This document shows, piece by piece, positions 1 to 10,662 of a DNA stretch of 42,187 nucleotides (its first letter is position 1; each line of letters opens with the position of its first letter). Source of the DNA: Chromera velia (lineage: Eukaryota; Sar; Chromeraceae); the NCBI GenBank assembly GCA_018398765.1, contig JAHBMJ010000645.1, positions 2,039 through 44,225 of the forward strand, read 5' to 3'. Below the pieces are notes generated by a model, which worked only from the letters and a program-made list of their open reading frames with translations, was not told the DNA's origin and ran no database searches. A program made the translations under genes and the position numbers.

Positions 1-100
1 GGGGGGGGAGGGGGGACAGAGAGAGAGAGAGAGAGACGATTAGACAGACAGGCAGGTAGGCTCGTAGATCGACAGACAGACAGACAGACAAACTCACCGT
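1..100. repeat. (GA)n and (GACA)n simple repeats
   Basis: The window opens with a G run, then a GA dinucleotide run, then CAGA/GACA tetranucleotide runs (about 71-90). This is low-complexity purine-rich DNA, probably inside an intron of the partial gene that follows. No coding signal is visible. Confidence 0.8.
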
Positions 101-237
101 CTGACAGACTGGCTGGGAAACAGACGAAAGAAAAAAAGGGGGGAGACAGTCGAAAGAATGCGCCCTTGCAAGCCTTTTTGTCCTCCTGCGGACTGGCCAT
201 GCACTCGTCTGCCTGCCTGTCTCGCTGCATGATGCAG

Positions 238-918
238 CTTACAAGGAACTCCTTTATCAACATGCCCACATCGCGTCTGTCTTAATCGGCCTGCACGGAG
301 CTCTAAGTCTCGTGCTGACTCTTCTGGTTGGGATCCGCCTGTACACCCACAGAGAAGAAATCTTCCAGCAGATGCGACTGGAGAGAGGCTTCGGGGACAC
401 TCAGTGGAGACGAATTGTTCCCGAACTGAGGTCGGTCAGCCTCATCTCTCCTGTCTTTGCACACTCTCTTGCTTTCTCAGAGAATGATCGGGAGGCTGCC
501 TGCCTGAGAAGGGAATCAAACGTCACCCACCAATTCTTCTGTGCGTCCACTCATCTGTTCTAAAGCTTCACTTGATTTGTCCTCCCTGGTAGCTCAGGCA
601 TCGCCATTCATTCGGTAGAAGTCATACGAGAAATTTTCCTATGACACATGGTGAGAACGAACAAACATGAACAAACAACAGTCAACCACTCTGCACGAAT
701 GATCGTGCATGAATGCATGCATGCAGGTTCCTGTTCAACATGTACGTCCTATCCAGTGTCCTCTCCCAGCTGCTCATCTTCTCGTGCCAAATGTTCCTCA
801 GCTTCATCGTGTGGTCTTATGGGGTCTTCCTTGGGAACAACGGTAAGACACTCACGCGGTTTTGATGGGAAATCGGCAAAAACGTTCCTCTCTGACCTCT
901 ACTCCTCCATCTGAGCTC

Positions 919-951
<33 letters not shown>

Positions 952-1282
952 TTTCTTTTTTTCTTTCTTTCTTTCTTTGTTTCTTTTGTTTCTTTCTTTT
1001 GTTTCTTTCTTTTGTTTCTTTCTTTTGTTTCTTTCTTTTGTTTCTTTCTTTCTTTCTTTCTTTTCTTTCTTTTCTTTCTTTTCTTTCTTTTCTTTCTTTT
1101 CTTTCTTTTCTTTCTTTTCTTTCTTTTCTTTCTTTTCTTTCTTTCTTTTCTTTCTTTTCTTTCTTTTCTTTCTTTTCTTTCTTTTCTTTCTTTTCTTTCT
1201 TTTCTTTCCTTTCTTTCCTTTCTTTCCTTTCTTTCCTTTCTTTCCTTTCTTTCCTTTCTTTCCTTTCTTTCCTTTCTTTCTT

Positions 1283-1366
<84 letters not shown>

Positions 1367-1550
1367 TTTCTTTCTTTCTTTCTTTCTTTCTTTCGTTCTT
1401 TCGTTCGTTCTTTCTTCCTTTCTTTCTTTCTTTGTTTGTTTCTTTGTTTGTTTCTTTCTTTTGTTTCTTTCTTTCTTTTTTTCTTTCTTTCTTTCTTTCT
1501 TTCCTTTCTTTCCTTTCTTTCCTTTCTCTTCTTTCTTTCCTTTCTTTCTT

Positions 1551-1626
<76 letters not shown>

Positions 1627-1711
1627 TCGTTCTTTCGTTCGTTCTTTCTTCCTTTCTTTCTTTCTTTGTTTGTTTCTTTGTTTGTTTCTTTCTTTTGTTT
1701 CTTTCTTTTTT

Positions 1712-1750
<39 letters not shown>

Positions 1751-2695
1751 CTCTTCCCCCTCCTGGAATTTAATTTGCATCAGATTGAAGTTCGGAATTG
1801 ACGTCTCTCCCCAGAGAATCAGAAGCACCGCTTGCGCACACATGCGCGTACAGTTAGTTACATCGAGAGAGAGATTGGCACAGACACCGAAAGACAGACA
1901 GAGAGCAGGAAGTAGGTGAAGCAGAGTGAGTGTGAGAGAGAGAATGCGCAGACAGACAGAGAGAGAGAGACGTGGGGTCATGCAGCCACTCAGCAGACTA
2001 TTTATTTTCAATGAAACGCTTCCATCTCTGCAGATATTGACACCATCGTTGCCTACAGCCATACACCCTCCCACGCGGTCTCCCCAGCCTCCCCGGGTGC
2101 CCCCCCCGCTTCTGTCCTCGGGGGAACCTCCCCTGCTGGAGGGTTCTCTGGGGTTCCCCCGCCCTCTTCCTACGAACAGAGCCAGGGAGTTGAGATGCAG
2201 AAAGTCAATGCTGTAACAGGTCAGTCAGTCTTGCAACACACACTTACACCAGTTGGTACTGCCTGACTGAGTCGATCAGTCCATTTGTCTCGAAAGAGGA
2301 GAGGGAGGGATGGCCAGAATTGAAAAATACAATAAAGTGCTGCTTGTTTTTGCAGGAAAGGGAGACAGCGGTGTTCCCGCTGGCAGCGGCAAGGAAGGCA
2401 ACGGAAACGAGGACAATGAGGAGAAGTCAACCCTCGAGACGGTGGGTAAGTTCTTGTAAAGTTTCACTTCCTTGCGAGTCTCTGCTTAGTTTCTGGACTC
2501 ATTATTGTTTAGTCCTGGTCCTTTCTTCTTTCCCGGCTCGTTCTTCTTCTTTGTGTTTTTCTTCTGCTCCCTTCTTCTTCTTCTTCTTTTTGTTTGTCTG
2601 TGTGTCTTTCTCTTTTTCTTTCTTTCTGTGTGTGTGCGTGTCTTTTTTCAAACAAGTTGTGTTAATTGCTTGTCTGCCTGTCTGCCTGTCTGCCG

Positions 2696-2731
<36 letters not shown>

Positions 2732-3157
2732 TAAGAAGGGGAATACGAGGAAGGAAAGAGGGTGGTTATTCGACTCGTCTTTCTTTTTCATAAATTCCTT
2801 ACCTGGTTTGGCAACATATTGGCTCTCTCCCATTGTTCTTGTCCTTCGTCTGTTTTATTCTTGCAGTCCGCTTCTTCGTCTTCCTCTTCTCCCCAACGTT
2901 CCGTCCCTCCAACAGCATCTCCAGTCCCCTCAGCCCCTCCGAATGGAGTGGGAGGGCCAGCGGGGCCTCCCGGTGGAAACTCGGCCCCGTCTTTCGAAAG
3001 TGACCAGAATGAAGAAAAGTCAAAAAATCCGGAATCTGACCCGAAGGGAACGGGGGGCGCAGGAAGGAGAGACGGTAATCTTTCAACTTTTGGGACGTCG
3101 GAAAAAGAAGAAGGGGGCGATGACCTTCGCCGACCTCTCTTGCCTGGAGAGAGCTGA
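238..3157 (+). CDS. Partial multi-pass membrane protein (3' exons)
   Basis: Exons by phase: 238-430, 727-842, 2034-2219, 2356-2441 and 2867-3157, with stop TGA at 3155-3157. Every junction is GT-AG and phase-compatible. The first exon (after GATGCAG) encodes a hydrophobic segment (SVLIGLHGALSLVLTLLVGI) followed by a charged stretch (YTHREEIFQQMRLERGFGD). The second encodes another membrane stretch (MYVLSSVLSQLLIFSCQMFL). The remaining exons are Pro/Ser/Gly/Glu-rich and end in DDLRRPLLPGES, which looks like a cytosolic tail with a dileucine-type end. The 5' exons lie outside the window. The family is not recognised. The intron 843-2033 holds the pyrimidine microsatellite. The fourth exon has two possible donors 4 nt apart (2442 or 2446); the first was chosen because it keeps a hydrophilic tail open to 3157. 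Confidence 0.6.
910..1755. repeat. 840-bp pyrimidine microsatellite (TTTC/TTTCC/TC)
   Basis: Almost uninterrupted pyrimidine on the plus strand: (TTTC)n, (CTTTT)n, (CTTTC)n and (CT)n blocks with scattered G. It lies wholly inside an intron of the membrane protein gene. The very long open frames across it, on both strands, are artefacts of the repeat. A block around 1280-1500 recurs around 1560-1735: the marker CGTTCTTTCGTTCG occurs at 1394 and 1628, 234 bp apart. Confidence 0.95.
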
Positions 3158-4574
3158 TCGATCAACTCGTCTGCACATCCATTGATTGGCGTCACTGACA
3201 ATTTAATGTCTGGTATTGTGCACCGAAACGTATTTTTGATTGAAAGCATTGCAGGCAAATGGATTTGTATGTTGGGGGGGAGTCTAGGGGGAAATGCGTT
3301 CGAGGTCGTTTCCTAGCATCTCTGGCCTGTCACATACGTACGTACGCACCTAGATACTTCCGTTTATCTCTATGCATTCCGTCTAGTACCGTCTGAATAG
3401 GCTAGGATAGCTCCGAGTCCTTACTAATGCCATCTCACCTGAATTTTAGCTTTTAAGCTAAGCTTGCGCTTCAACTATGCATACTTACCCGTCTTAGTAC
3501 TAAGTCTAAGGCTGTCCATAATAACCATTGCGATGCCGATTTTATTTCTTTCTTAGGTTGCTCTAGGAAGTACTGAGGCTGTAATTGAGCTCTCTCCCCG
3601 CCCGTAGCCTCATCCTACATTCACTCACCATTAAATCAGGTGTTTTTAAGTGCGTCACTATGCATGATTATACGTGATCAGATGGTGATCTACATTATTA
3701 GGTTAAATTATACTTACACTGTAATATGTATGTAATATATTCACATTGCAAAATATTAATTTATATCAAAGGCTAGATCAAAAGTGTATTAGTTAAAAAT
3801 TTTCAATTATAATATGGCCTCGCTTACGGCTTCACAAAGAATTTTATCATTTTTTATAGAAATGGAAGAAACCATGCTTCAAACTATCCCTATCATATTA
3901 GCTAGCATATTAGGGCTATTACTATTTATATCTAGATGATAGACTAGATCCATATTACCTACTAAATCCATTATAAGCTACATTACTGGTTACATTATCC
4001 AAAATTAACAGAGTGTTCCAAATCTAGGGCACCACTGAATCACTATCACTATCACTAAACCAAGTCTTCTAGAATGGTTATTCTGACTTTGTAAAGACAA
4101 ATTATCGACGATAAACACGAGCTCAAGAGGTTGGCTCACCGGCTTTAACCACCGCGAGCTGGACAGAAGCAAAGCTAGCTCAGAAGCGCGCATCTCAGGC
4201 TAGGCTAATTAAGATTGCAACAACAATGCGTGAAGGCAAATAGGGTAACGGAATGACAACGGAAGAGGCATCTAGCAGAGCGACTGCCAAAAACGGTGCC
4301 CATGCAGCCAGCCCTTTGTCAGATCGACGCAACCTTAGGCTGGCTCTCCAACAATGCCTATGAGCGAATCAGACTCGATCTGTCGGATCGTCATCAATGC
4401 AAGAGCGCCTCCCTGCGAAAGTTCCGGGGCTCCTACCTCCATTCCCTCCATCCCTCTGCTTTCCGTACATCAACAGGCTCAGCCCGCCTCCACCCTCCAC
4501 CTCACCTCCTAGGCTCAGCCCGCCCACTGCAGCAGCAGGTACGCCAATGATGATGTGCACTCTTGAGAAATCTA
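3158..4574. other. Intergenic, AT-rich, no gene seen
   Basis: This is the 3' flank of the membrane protein gene, then AT-rich DNA (strongest at about 3650-4000), then the 3' flank of the minus-strand MAPEG gene. Short open frames here show no domain, no splice logic and no composition typical of coding DNA. Confidence 0.6.
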
Positions 4575-5007
4575 TCAAAGGAGACTTGGGAGGACGAAGA
4601 GGGTCATTCCCAGTATGCAAATGTATTCCGGAAATGTCGACAGCCACAGGCCTTTGTTCATCTCATCCGTTTGCACTCCGTAGCGCAGAATGAGAAAGAT
4701 ATACAGAGCTCTCAAACCCACGTAGGTCCACGCGGTGCACAGGGGAAAGAGCTGATGAAGCCTCCCGACTGCCGCGAGAGACCACAGAAGGCCGAGGAAG
4801 ATGGGGCTCCACTCGAGGAATTTGGAATTCAGACGGTCAGCAATGAACATTTCGGACGAAGTGTACCTGTTGAACTCTTTTCCCTCCTTCTTTGCCTTTG
4901 CGAGGCCTTTCCTCTTTGTGCGCATGATGTTCATGAAGGTAAAAGAGAAAGAGGAACGCAATTGTGACCCGCGCGGCCTGCTTCATGTCACTGATTTCTT
5001 CCACCAT
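4575..5007 (-). CDS. MAPEG-family membrane protein, apparent 1-nt frameshift
   Basis: MAPEG proteins (FLAP, LTC4 synthase, microsomal GST and relatives) are small four-helix membrane proteins of about 130-160 residues acting in eicosanoid/glutathione metabolism. The main frame has RYTSSEMFIADRLNSKF, then LEWSPIFLGLLWSLAAVG, an R-A-L-Y segment (WTYVGLRALYIFLILRYG) and a last helix (YICILGMTLFVL), which is the family order. The ATG at 5007 sits in a strong Kozak context (GCCGCCATGG) and starts MVEEISDMKQAARVTIAF, a good first helix, but in another frame. Dropping one T in the CTTTTAC stretch near 4945 joins the two frames; the span is 433 nt, that is 3x144+1. No intron was found to explain the switch. 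Either there is a sequencing error or the gene is broken. No introns are otherwise needed. Glutathione or eicosanoid substrates cannot be inferred. Confidence 0.7.
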
Positions 5008-5984
5008 GGCGGCAGACTGTCACGCTGCTAGGTGCTTAGTTTTTTCCCCTCCGACCTGAAGAACTGTATATATATGTATGCATGGCAAGGATGCTCACAG
5101 CTGAAACAAGCAACTGAGGTGATACAAAGACCCGCAGCTGTTTCCGATCTTCACACCAAGGAAACGGCCCGCAAAAGACTCAACGTGCGGCCCAGCAGAC
5201 TTTACGTACTCGCATCAACTACATGCAGCTCAGAACTATAGGTGCAACGTGTAGATGGTCGATGACAGTACGAGAATATGCGACGCCAGGTTCGGAGTGT
5301 TGAGTTTGAAAGAGACTCGACGTAAACTTGGTGTTGGAATGACGAAAACTCACGCACTCTTTTACGAAGAACGTGCCATCAGGTGATTCCACGTACGTCG
5401 ATTCTTAATTGCCTTGCAAGCTTACATTATTTGAACGGATGCAAACTGTGCAACACGTATATATACCCACTGCAACAGTGCATGCAGCAACACATGATTG
5501 CGCGCACGCGAGCATCGCGCGTGTTGCATGCAGTGCATGCATGTTGCGCGAACTGCTTGCGCCCAAAATCTGCAGGAGAGACTATAGAGAGTGGCCCGTG
5601 AAAGTTATAGTGAAAATGTTTTTGTGTCCCTCTTTTCGAAGATTTTGCGTGGAAGTGCCCCTCAAGTTGTAGCTTTCCGGGCCCATGCGCGTTTCTCAAG
5701 TTGAATCTCAACCCCAAACCCACCAGACTGATGGTTGACGGCCAGACACAGAATTAGAATTAGATCATTCTGCACGACTCAGCAGTAAGAGGGGCTCCGC
5801 GTGGAAGGGGTTACATTTTGCGAACTAGCAGCAGGGCGGTGGAGGATCATTTCCGCGATTGTGTTCGAGACACTCTGTGAGTTGACAGTTCTGTCTTTCG
5901 GTCTCTCTGATCTGGTCATTCTTCGAGTAATACATACAAAAAGCGTATCCACAAGTCACTAAATCCTGCACGCGCTCTTCTCAG
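5008..5984. other. Intergenic; many GCATGC palindromes
   Basis: No convincing exon is seen. Around 5460-5560 there is a cluster of GCATGC/TGCATGCA palindromes and GCGCGC steps. The 3' part must hold the upstream intron, and possibly a small first exon, of the gene whose exon begins at 5985. Confidence 0.5.
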
Positions 5985-7350
5985 ATTATCTTATGTCAGA
6001 GGCAAGCCGGGATCGCGGCGTCGCAAAGATGGAAGTTGTGTGCTGCTACTGTCTGCGTTCCTCGGAAGTGGTGCGCCCTGTATCCTGGTGGCGTTCCTCC
6101 TGGGATTTGGGGATTGCGAAAGTGGCGTGCTGTCACTGTGGGTCTTCCTCCTGGGTCTCGAAGGTTGCGTCTTCTCCTTTTCTCCTCTCCCCCAACTTCC
6201 CAGATCGCCTCTCTAGCCACGATGAGTCTTGTAGTGTGTTTGGCTTCAGCCGCAAAGCACACAGACGGGCCCAGTTCTTTGCACGGCTTTGCGTCAAACA
6301 AGTCGGCCAACGTGCTATCGAGAGGGCGGTTGCTTTGATCCAGGATAAGTGGCGCCCTCGTGAGGAGTTCGCTCGGAACTTTGAGGCCCAGCTGGAAACT
6401 GCAGGCGCTTCTGACGACAGCACCAGTTCTTCTATGAAAGACTTCTATCATCGGTATAGCCTCACCGGTTGCGAACAAGAAAGGCAACTTTCCAGTTATC
6501 TGAACTCCCCAGAAGCATCCATACGCGCATCAATGCGCATCTCTAAGGCTGAGGACACGCTTGACAGTGCCATAGAGGTGTGTCTGCGTGCACTCGACGG
6601 GGAGATATGGTTCAGGGATAAATTCGGAGACCAAGACGGGGAAATCTCTCCCTCTCAGGACGTGGCACCCCCATGGATAAACATGTCCCGTGGACAATTA
6701 GGGAGGTGGCGTGAGTTGTTCGGCGCCCTCCTGTTGAAGAGAACGGTGCGGTTGTGCCGGGGAATGGGGAATGGCCAGGGGCCCGCCAGCCGGGTGGTGG
6801 GAAGTGCCAACCTGATGAGAGTGATCAGCAGCTTTCTGATCTCATCGCGGGACCTGGCAGAGGGCACTGCAAAGGATCTTGCTGAATACTGCCGAGCAGT
6901 AAGGCAGCCTCATTTTTCTTACTGCAATCGTCCTTTAAAAGTCTGCCTTTGCCCATTGAACATTTTTCCCATTCGCCGACTGACATCGAGCCAAATTCAG
7001 CTGCAGTCGTGGTTGCGTCAGTGGGAACGCGAATCTTGTCTGGGTCCCTGGGCTTCTCTAGTTTGGCGCTTTCTCGGATATTGCCCTGTGTGCGATATGA
7101 GCATTAGCAGAGGGCGCGTATATTGGTGTTGCTCGTACGGCCCGCACAACGATGACGACGACTCGTACGATTATGACTACTGCCGATTATGACTACTGCT
7201 CCTGCCATCTTCCAGGCCGTCTTTGCTCTCGTTGCTGCTATCCTGATTGCAACGACGACGATGTGGAGGTTCACGAGGACACGAGGTCGATCGAGAGGGG
7301 CAGGGCGGAGAGGAGAAGGTCTGGAAAACGTTGGAGGGATGTACAGAGGA
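5985..7350 (+). CDS. Unrecognised multi-pass membrane protein (internal exons)
   Basis: Three phase-linked exons. Exon 5985-6161 (after CTTCTCAG) encodes a basic start (KPGSRRRKDGS) and two hydrophobic segments (VLLLLSAFLGSGAPCILVAF and LSLWVFLLGLE). A 42-nt pyrimidine-rich intron (6162-6203) leads to exon 6204-6898, a soluble 231-codon region with motifs such as QRAIERAVALIQDKWRPREE. Donor GTAAGG at 6899 and acceptor CTTCCAG at 7215 lead to exon 7216-7350, starting with a membrane helix (AVFALVAAILIATTTMW) and a strongly basic tail, ending at donor GTGAGC (7351). No start codon is in frame in the first exon, so upstream exons are missing from the model. The join to the downstream low-complexity exons is not settled: the in-phase acceptor (7412) leads to a Gly/Arg-rich frame closing at about 7663, while a Glu/Lys-rich frame stays open to 7719. 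The family is unknown. Confidence 0.5.
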
Positions 7351-7412
7351 GTGAGCGGGTTCTGAGTCACAGGGGGGGATCAGGGGCTGCTTTTCTTCCC
7401 TCTGCCAGTAGG

Positions 7413-9298
7413 CCAAAGAAGGGCGTCAGAGGAGACGGAGGAGAGGTGCGGGGACACCCCAGTGGGAAGTCGGGGAAGGTTCTGAAGAGAAAAGAGAGAA
7501 AGCGGTGGGAGAGGGGTCCTCGAGGGGACTCCGAGGAGATGGAGGAGGAGGTGGAGGGATCAGGAAGGAAAAGAAAGGAGGGCCAGCCGGGAGAGTTGGT
7601 GGAAGAGTTCTGCGGGGAGGAAAACGAGGGCGCAGAGAGAGAGATTGGGAACCCTTCTAGCACGCCCGAGAGGAGAGTTGTAAAGAACGAGCAGGACCCT
7701 TCGCGGCAGCTTGAAGAAGGTGATTGAGGCCGTGCGCCTAGCTGCCTTTCTTTTGTTTGTCTCTTGCAAGCACCATCGATCGATAGGCTTGAATGAAGAA
7801 AAAGATACTTGCTTGGTGGGTGTGCCTATGTCTGTCTCTTCGTTGTGAAGTCAGATCTTTTTCTGCCAGGGCCTGCTTGTCGCCCTTTCAATTACGTGCA
7901 TGCAAAGTCACGATGGTATGAGAACTATCTCTCTCTGCTTTTCTTGTTGCTGCTGCTGTTGCAGGGACGGGTGAGCATCAGGAACGGCGAAACCGTGTGG
8001 ATCTCCTCCAAAGTCTTTTTGTCCGCCTTCCAGCCAGCATCGTTCGAAAAAGGAAAGGAGCGTGTTGTCGCCTTCGTGACAGGGGCGGCGTTTCTCCCTC
8101 TCCTTTTCCTTTTGCCCGTAACGCGGGTGGTGCCTCTGTTGTTCCTGATGCTGGCAATGGAGGTAGCGTCCCTGCTGTTCACTACAGCAAGCCCCCTTTT
8201 CCTCCTCACGGGCAGCCGTCTCTTCATCCCTTTGGCGGTGGTGTCTGGGGCGAGTCCCCTTTTCCTCCTCACAGGCAACCGGCTTTTCATCCCTGTGGCG
8301 GCGACGCTTGGGGCGAGTCCCCTTTTCCTTCTCACGGGCAGCCGGCTTTTCATCCCTTTGGCGGTGGTGCCTGGGGCGAGTCTCCTTTTCCTCCTCACAG
8401 GCAGCCGGCTTTTCATCCCTGTGGCGGCGACGCTTGGGGCGAGTCCCTTTTTCCTTCTCACGGGCAGCCGGCTTTTCATCCCTCTGGCGGTGGTGCCTGG
8501 GGCGAGTCCCCTTTTCCTTCTCACGGGCAGCCGTCTCTTCATTCTTGTGGCGGCGGTACTTGGAGCGAGTCCCCTTTTCCTTCTCACAGGCAGCCGGCTT
8601 TTCATCCCTGTGGCGGCGACGCTTGGGGCGAGTCCCCTTTTCCTTCTCACGGGCAGCCGTCTCTTCATTCTTGTGGTGGCGGCGCTTGGAGCGAGTCCCC
8701 TTTTCCTCCTCACAGGCAGCCGGCTTTTCATCCCTGTGGCGGCGACGCTTGGGGCGAGTCCCCTTTTCCTTCTCATGCGCAGCCCTCTCTTCATCCCTGT
8801 GGCGGCGGCGCTTGGAGCGAGTTCCCTTTTCCTTCTCATGGGCAGCCGTCTCTTCATCCCTTCGGCGGTGGCGGCCTCTGGAGCCACCCCCCTCTCACGC
8901 ACGCGTCCTTCTTTAAATGCGGTGCTGATACTCAATCTGGTGGTCGTCAAGACGGAGCTGGGCAATCCGCCTGGTCCTTCTGGGGTGGTGGGTGGGACTC
9001 CACCGTGGCAGGGGGAGGGGGGGAGACGTTCGGAGGGCCGGGGGAAACTAGGGGAAAGGTGCGATCGTAGTTTTGTATCAAAGGTTCATTCAGGATCTTT
9101 TGAACGTCTTCGCTGTGACAGGATGACAACGAAGTTTTTTTTGTGTGCACAGGATTCATTTCAATCACGGCAGAGAAAGAGAAAATGAGAGGCTGCTCAG
9201 ACGGCCATGGAGAAGCGTTCTGCTGGATGGAGCAGAAAAGAACACAATGCTGCACGTGTGTGCGTACAGTGCCATGCAAGGCTGCATGTTCTGTCTGA
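7413..9298 (+). CDS. Low-complexity exons with 21-residue repeats and a Cys-rich end
   Basis: These are probably the 3' part of the preceding gene. Exon about 7413-7719 encodes a Lys/Arg/Glu-rich segment (KSGKVLKRKERKRWERG, then EEMEEEVEG). Donor at 7720 and acceptor TTGCAG at 7964 are phase-compatible (phase 1) with exon 7965-9058, which encodes Arg-rich sequence and then ten tandem copies of a 21-residue unit of the type HRQPAFHPCGGDAWGESPFP. A second phase-1 junction (9059/9152) leads to exon 9153-9298, which starts GFISITAEKEKMRGCSDG, contains nine cysteines and stops with TGA at 9296. The product would be disordered or secreted/structural in type; no function is recognised. Two other frames are also open across the repeat, so the coding frame there is inferred only from splice phase. 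Confidence 0.4.
8193..8878. repeat. 63-bp tandem minisatellite, about 10.5 copies
   Basis: Ten full copies and one partial copy of a 63-bp unit. Because 63 is a multiple of three, every copy keeps the same frame. Copies alternate between an HGQP and an HRQP type for much of the array, giving a 126-bp higher-order unit. It lies inside the exon 7965-9058. Confidence 0.9.
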
Positions 9299-10662
9299 AT
9301 GCTCACTCAGATCGATCAGGTGGCCTCCCTCAGTTGCATAGTGTCCGGCCGTCAATGGCCAGGAACAGCAGCCAGAAGCAATGGAGAGTGGAAACCTCAG
9401 AAAGAGAGACATTTTAATTGAGGTCTTTGAAACAGATCCCCGGCCGGTACGTTGACTCCTTGGCCTACCGGCCGGCCGTGTCTGCTGTTGTCGGCTGACT
9501 GACCGACTCACTGACTGACCGATTTGCCAGTTTTGTCACCGTTAAGCTCTTTCTTGAATGGAAGGTACTGGAAGGGGGTAGTTGGTCATGTGGGGCCCTG
9601 TACTGTATCTCTGCTTTCAATTAATGTTTCATCTTCATGTGGTCTACTCTCCCGCTGAAACCTTGAAATTAACTTTTTTTTATTTGCATAGTGATCGATT
9701 CGTCTCGCAGCGCAGCGTCTGTATATATAGATGTGCGTCTCTCTCAGCCTGAGTCTGGCTTTCCTATTTCTCAAATCCAGTCTCAAATTGAATTTTGTAC
9801 AAATTGAAGTAAAAATAATACCGGCGTAGTGAATTGCAATCCAGATTATAGTATGAGTAACAATGAGTAGATTAATATATACTATATACATGCAAGTAAT
9901 ATGATAATCATGAGTTTTAATAATATTAAAATTTTTATATATTATACATATTTGTATATACAGACTATACTAGTACTTTTACTGAGTGACTCTAACTCTA
10001 GCTCTAACTTATCTTAATTAATTAATTAAGATAATAATATCCTATATGTATCCGATGATATCAATTATATGATGAATCACTAGCCGGACTGGGACGACTA
10101 GCTTAATTCATTATAAAATGATGAAAAGAGATTTAAAAATTTAACTTGAAGGCAATCGATAGTTCAACCTAAATTCATATTTAATTGGATTGACATTATT
10201 AGTAAAGCAGCGAGAAGGAAGACTGTTTAGAAGACTGTCAAAAATATTTGGAATATTGAATAAAAAAGATGATGGATCGCTGACAACATAATGTTAGCCT
10301 TTGAATTTGGTTGAAGATACCGTGACGAGCAAAGCCGGACACTGGTAGTCGCAGCTCTGGTCGATCAAAATTGAGATTAAGACCCAATTAACTGTTTCAC
10401 GGTGATATGTAGCATGATAAAACATCAACGAGGTCCAATTATCAACCTGCATAGTAAACGCAGCCAACACAGCGGCAACAAAACTTTTAGGGGAACCATG
10501 CCGGAGATGAAGCACAAACACCATCAGCTAAATATGCCAAACGTTTCACTGCTGACTTTGTGAAGCAGCGCGGCTGACGATGTCATCAAGCAAACGTACA
10601 CAGACGAATTTTTTGAAAAAGACTTCTGCCGTTTCCCCTCCACCAAAACTTGCGTTCTGGAT
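9299..10662. other. Intergenic, AT-rich in the middle
   Basis: This is the convergent 3' flanks of the plus-strand repeat-protein gene and the minus-strand pyruvyl transferase gene. It contains a perfect hairpin at 9440-9475 and strongly AT-rich DNA at about 9830-10270 with a TTAATTAATTAATTAA run near 10014. No exon was found. Confidence 0.6.
9440..9475. other. Perfect 10-bp inverted repeat (hairpin)
   Basis: CCGGCCGGTA at 9440-9449 faces TACCGGCCGG at 9466-9475 with a 16-nt loop. It lies about 140 bp after the stop of the plus-strand gene, so a role in transcript 3'-end structure is possible, but nothing proves it. Confidence 0.7.

Noticed and set aside
862-2074. Very long open frames of Phe/Leu/Ser or Lys/Glu/Arg across 0.9-1.8 kb
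   Set aside because: They are produced by the TTTC/CT microsatellite, which lacks stops in several frames at once; the stretch is an intron.
5460-5560. Dense GCATGC palindromes as a regulatory array
   Set aside because: The same word is common throughout the intergenic and repeat DNA of this window, so it is background here.
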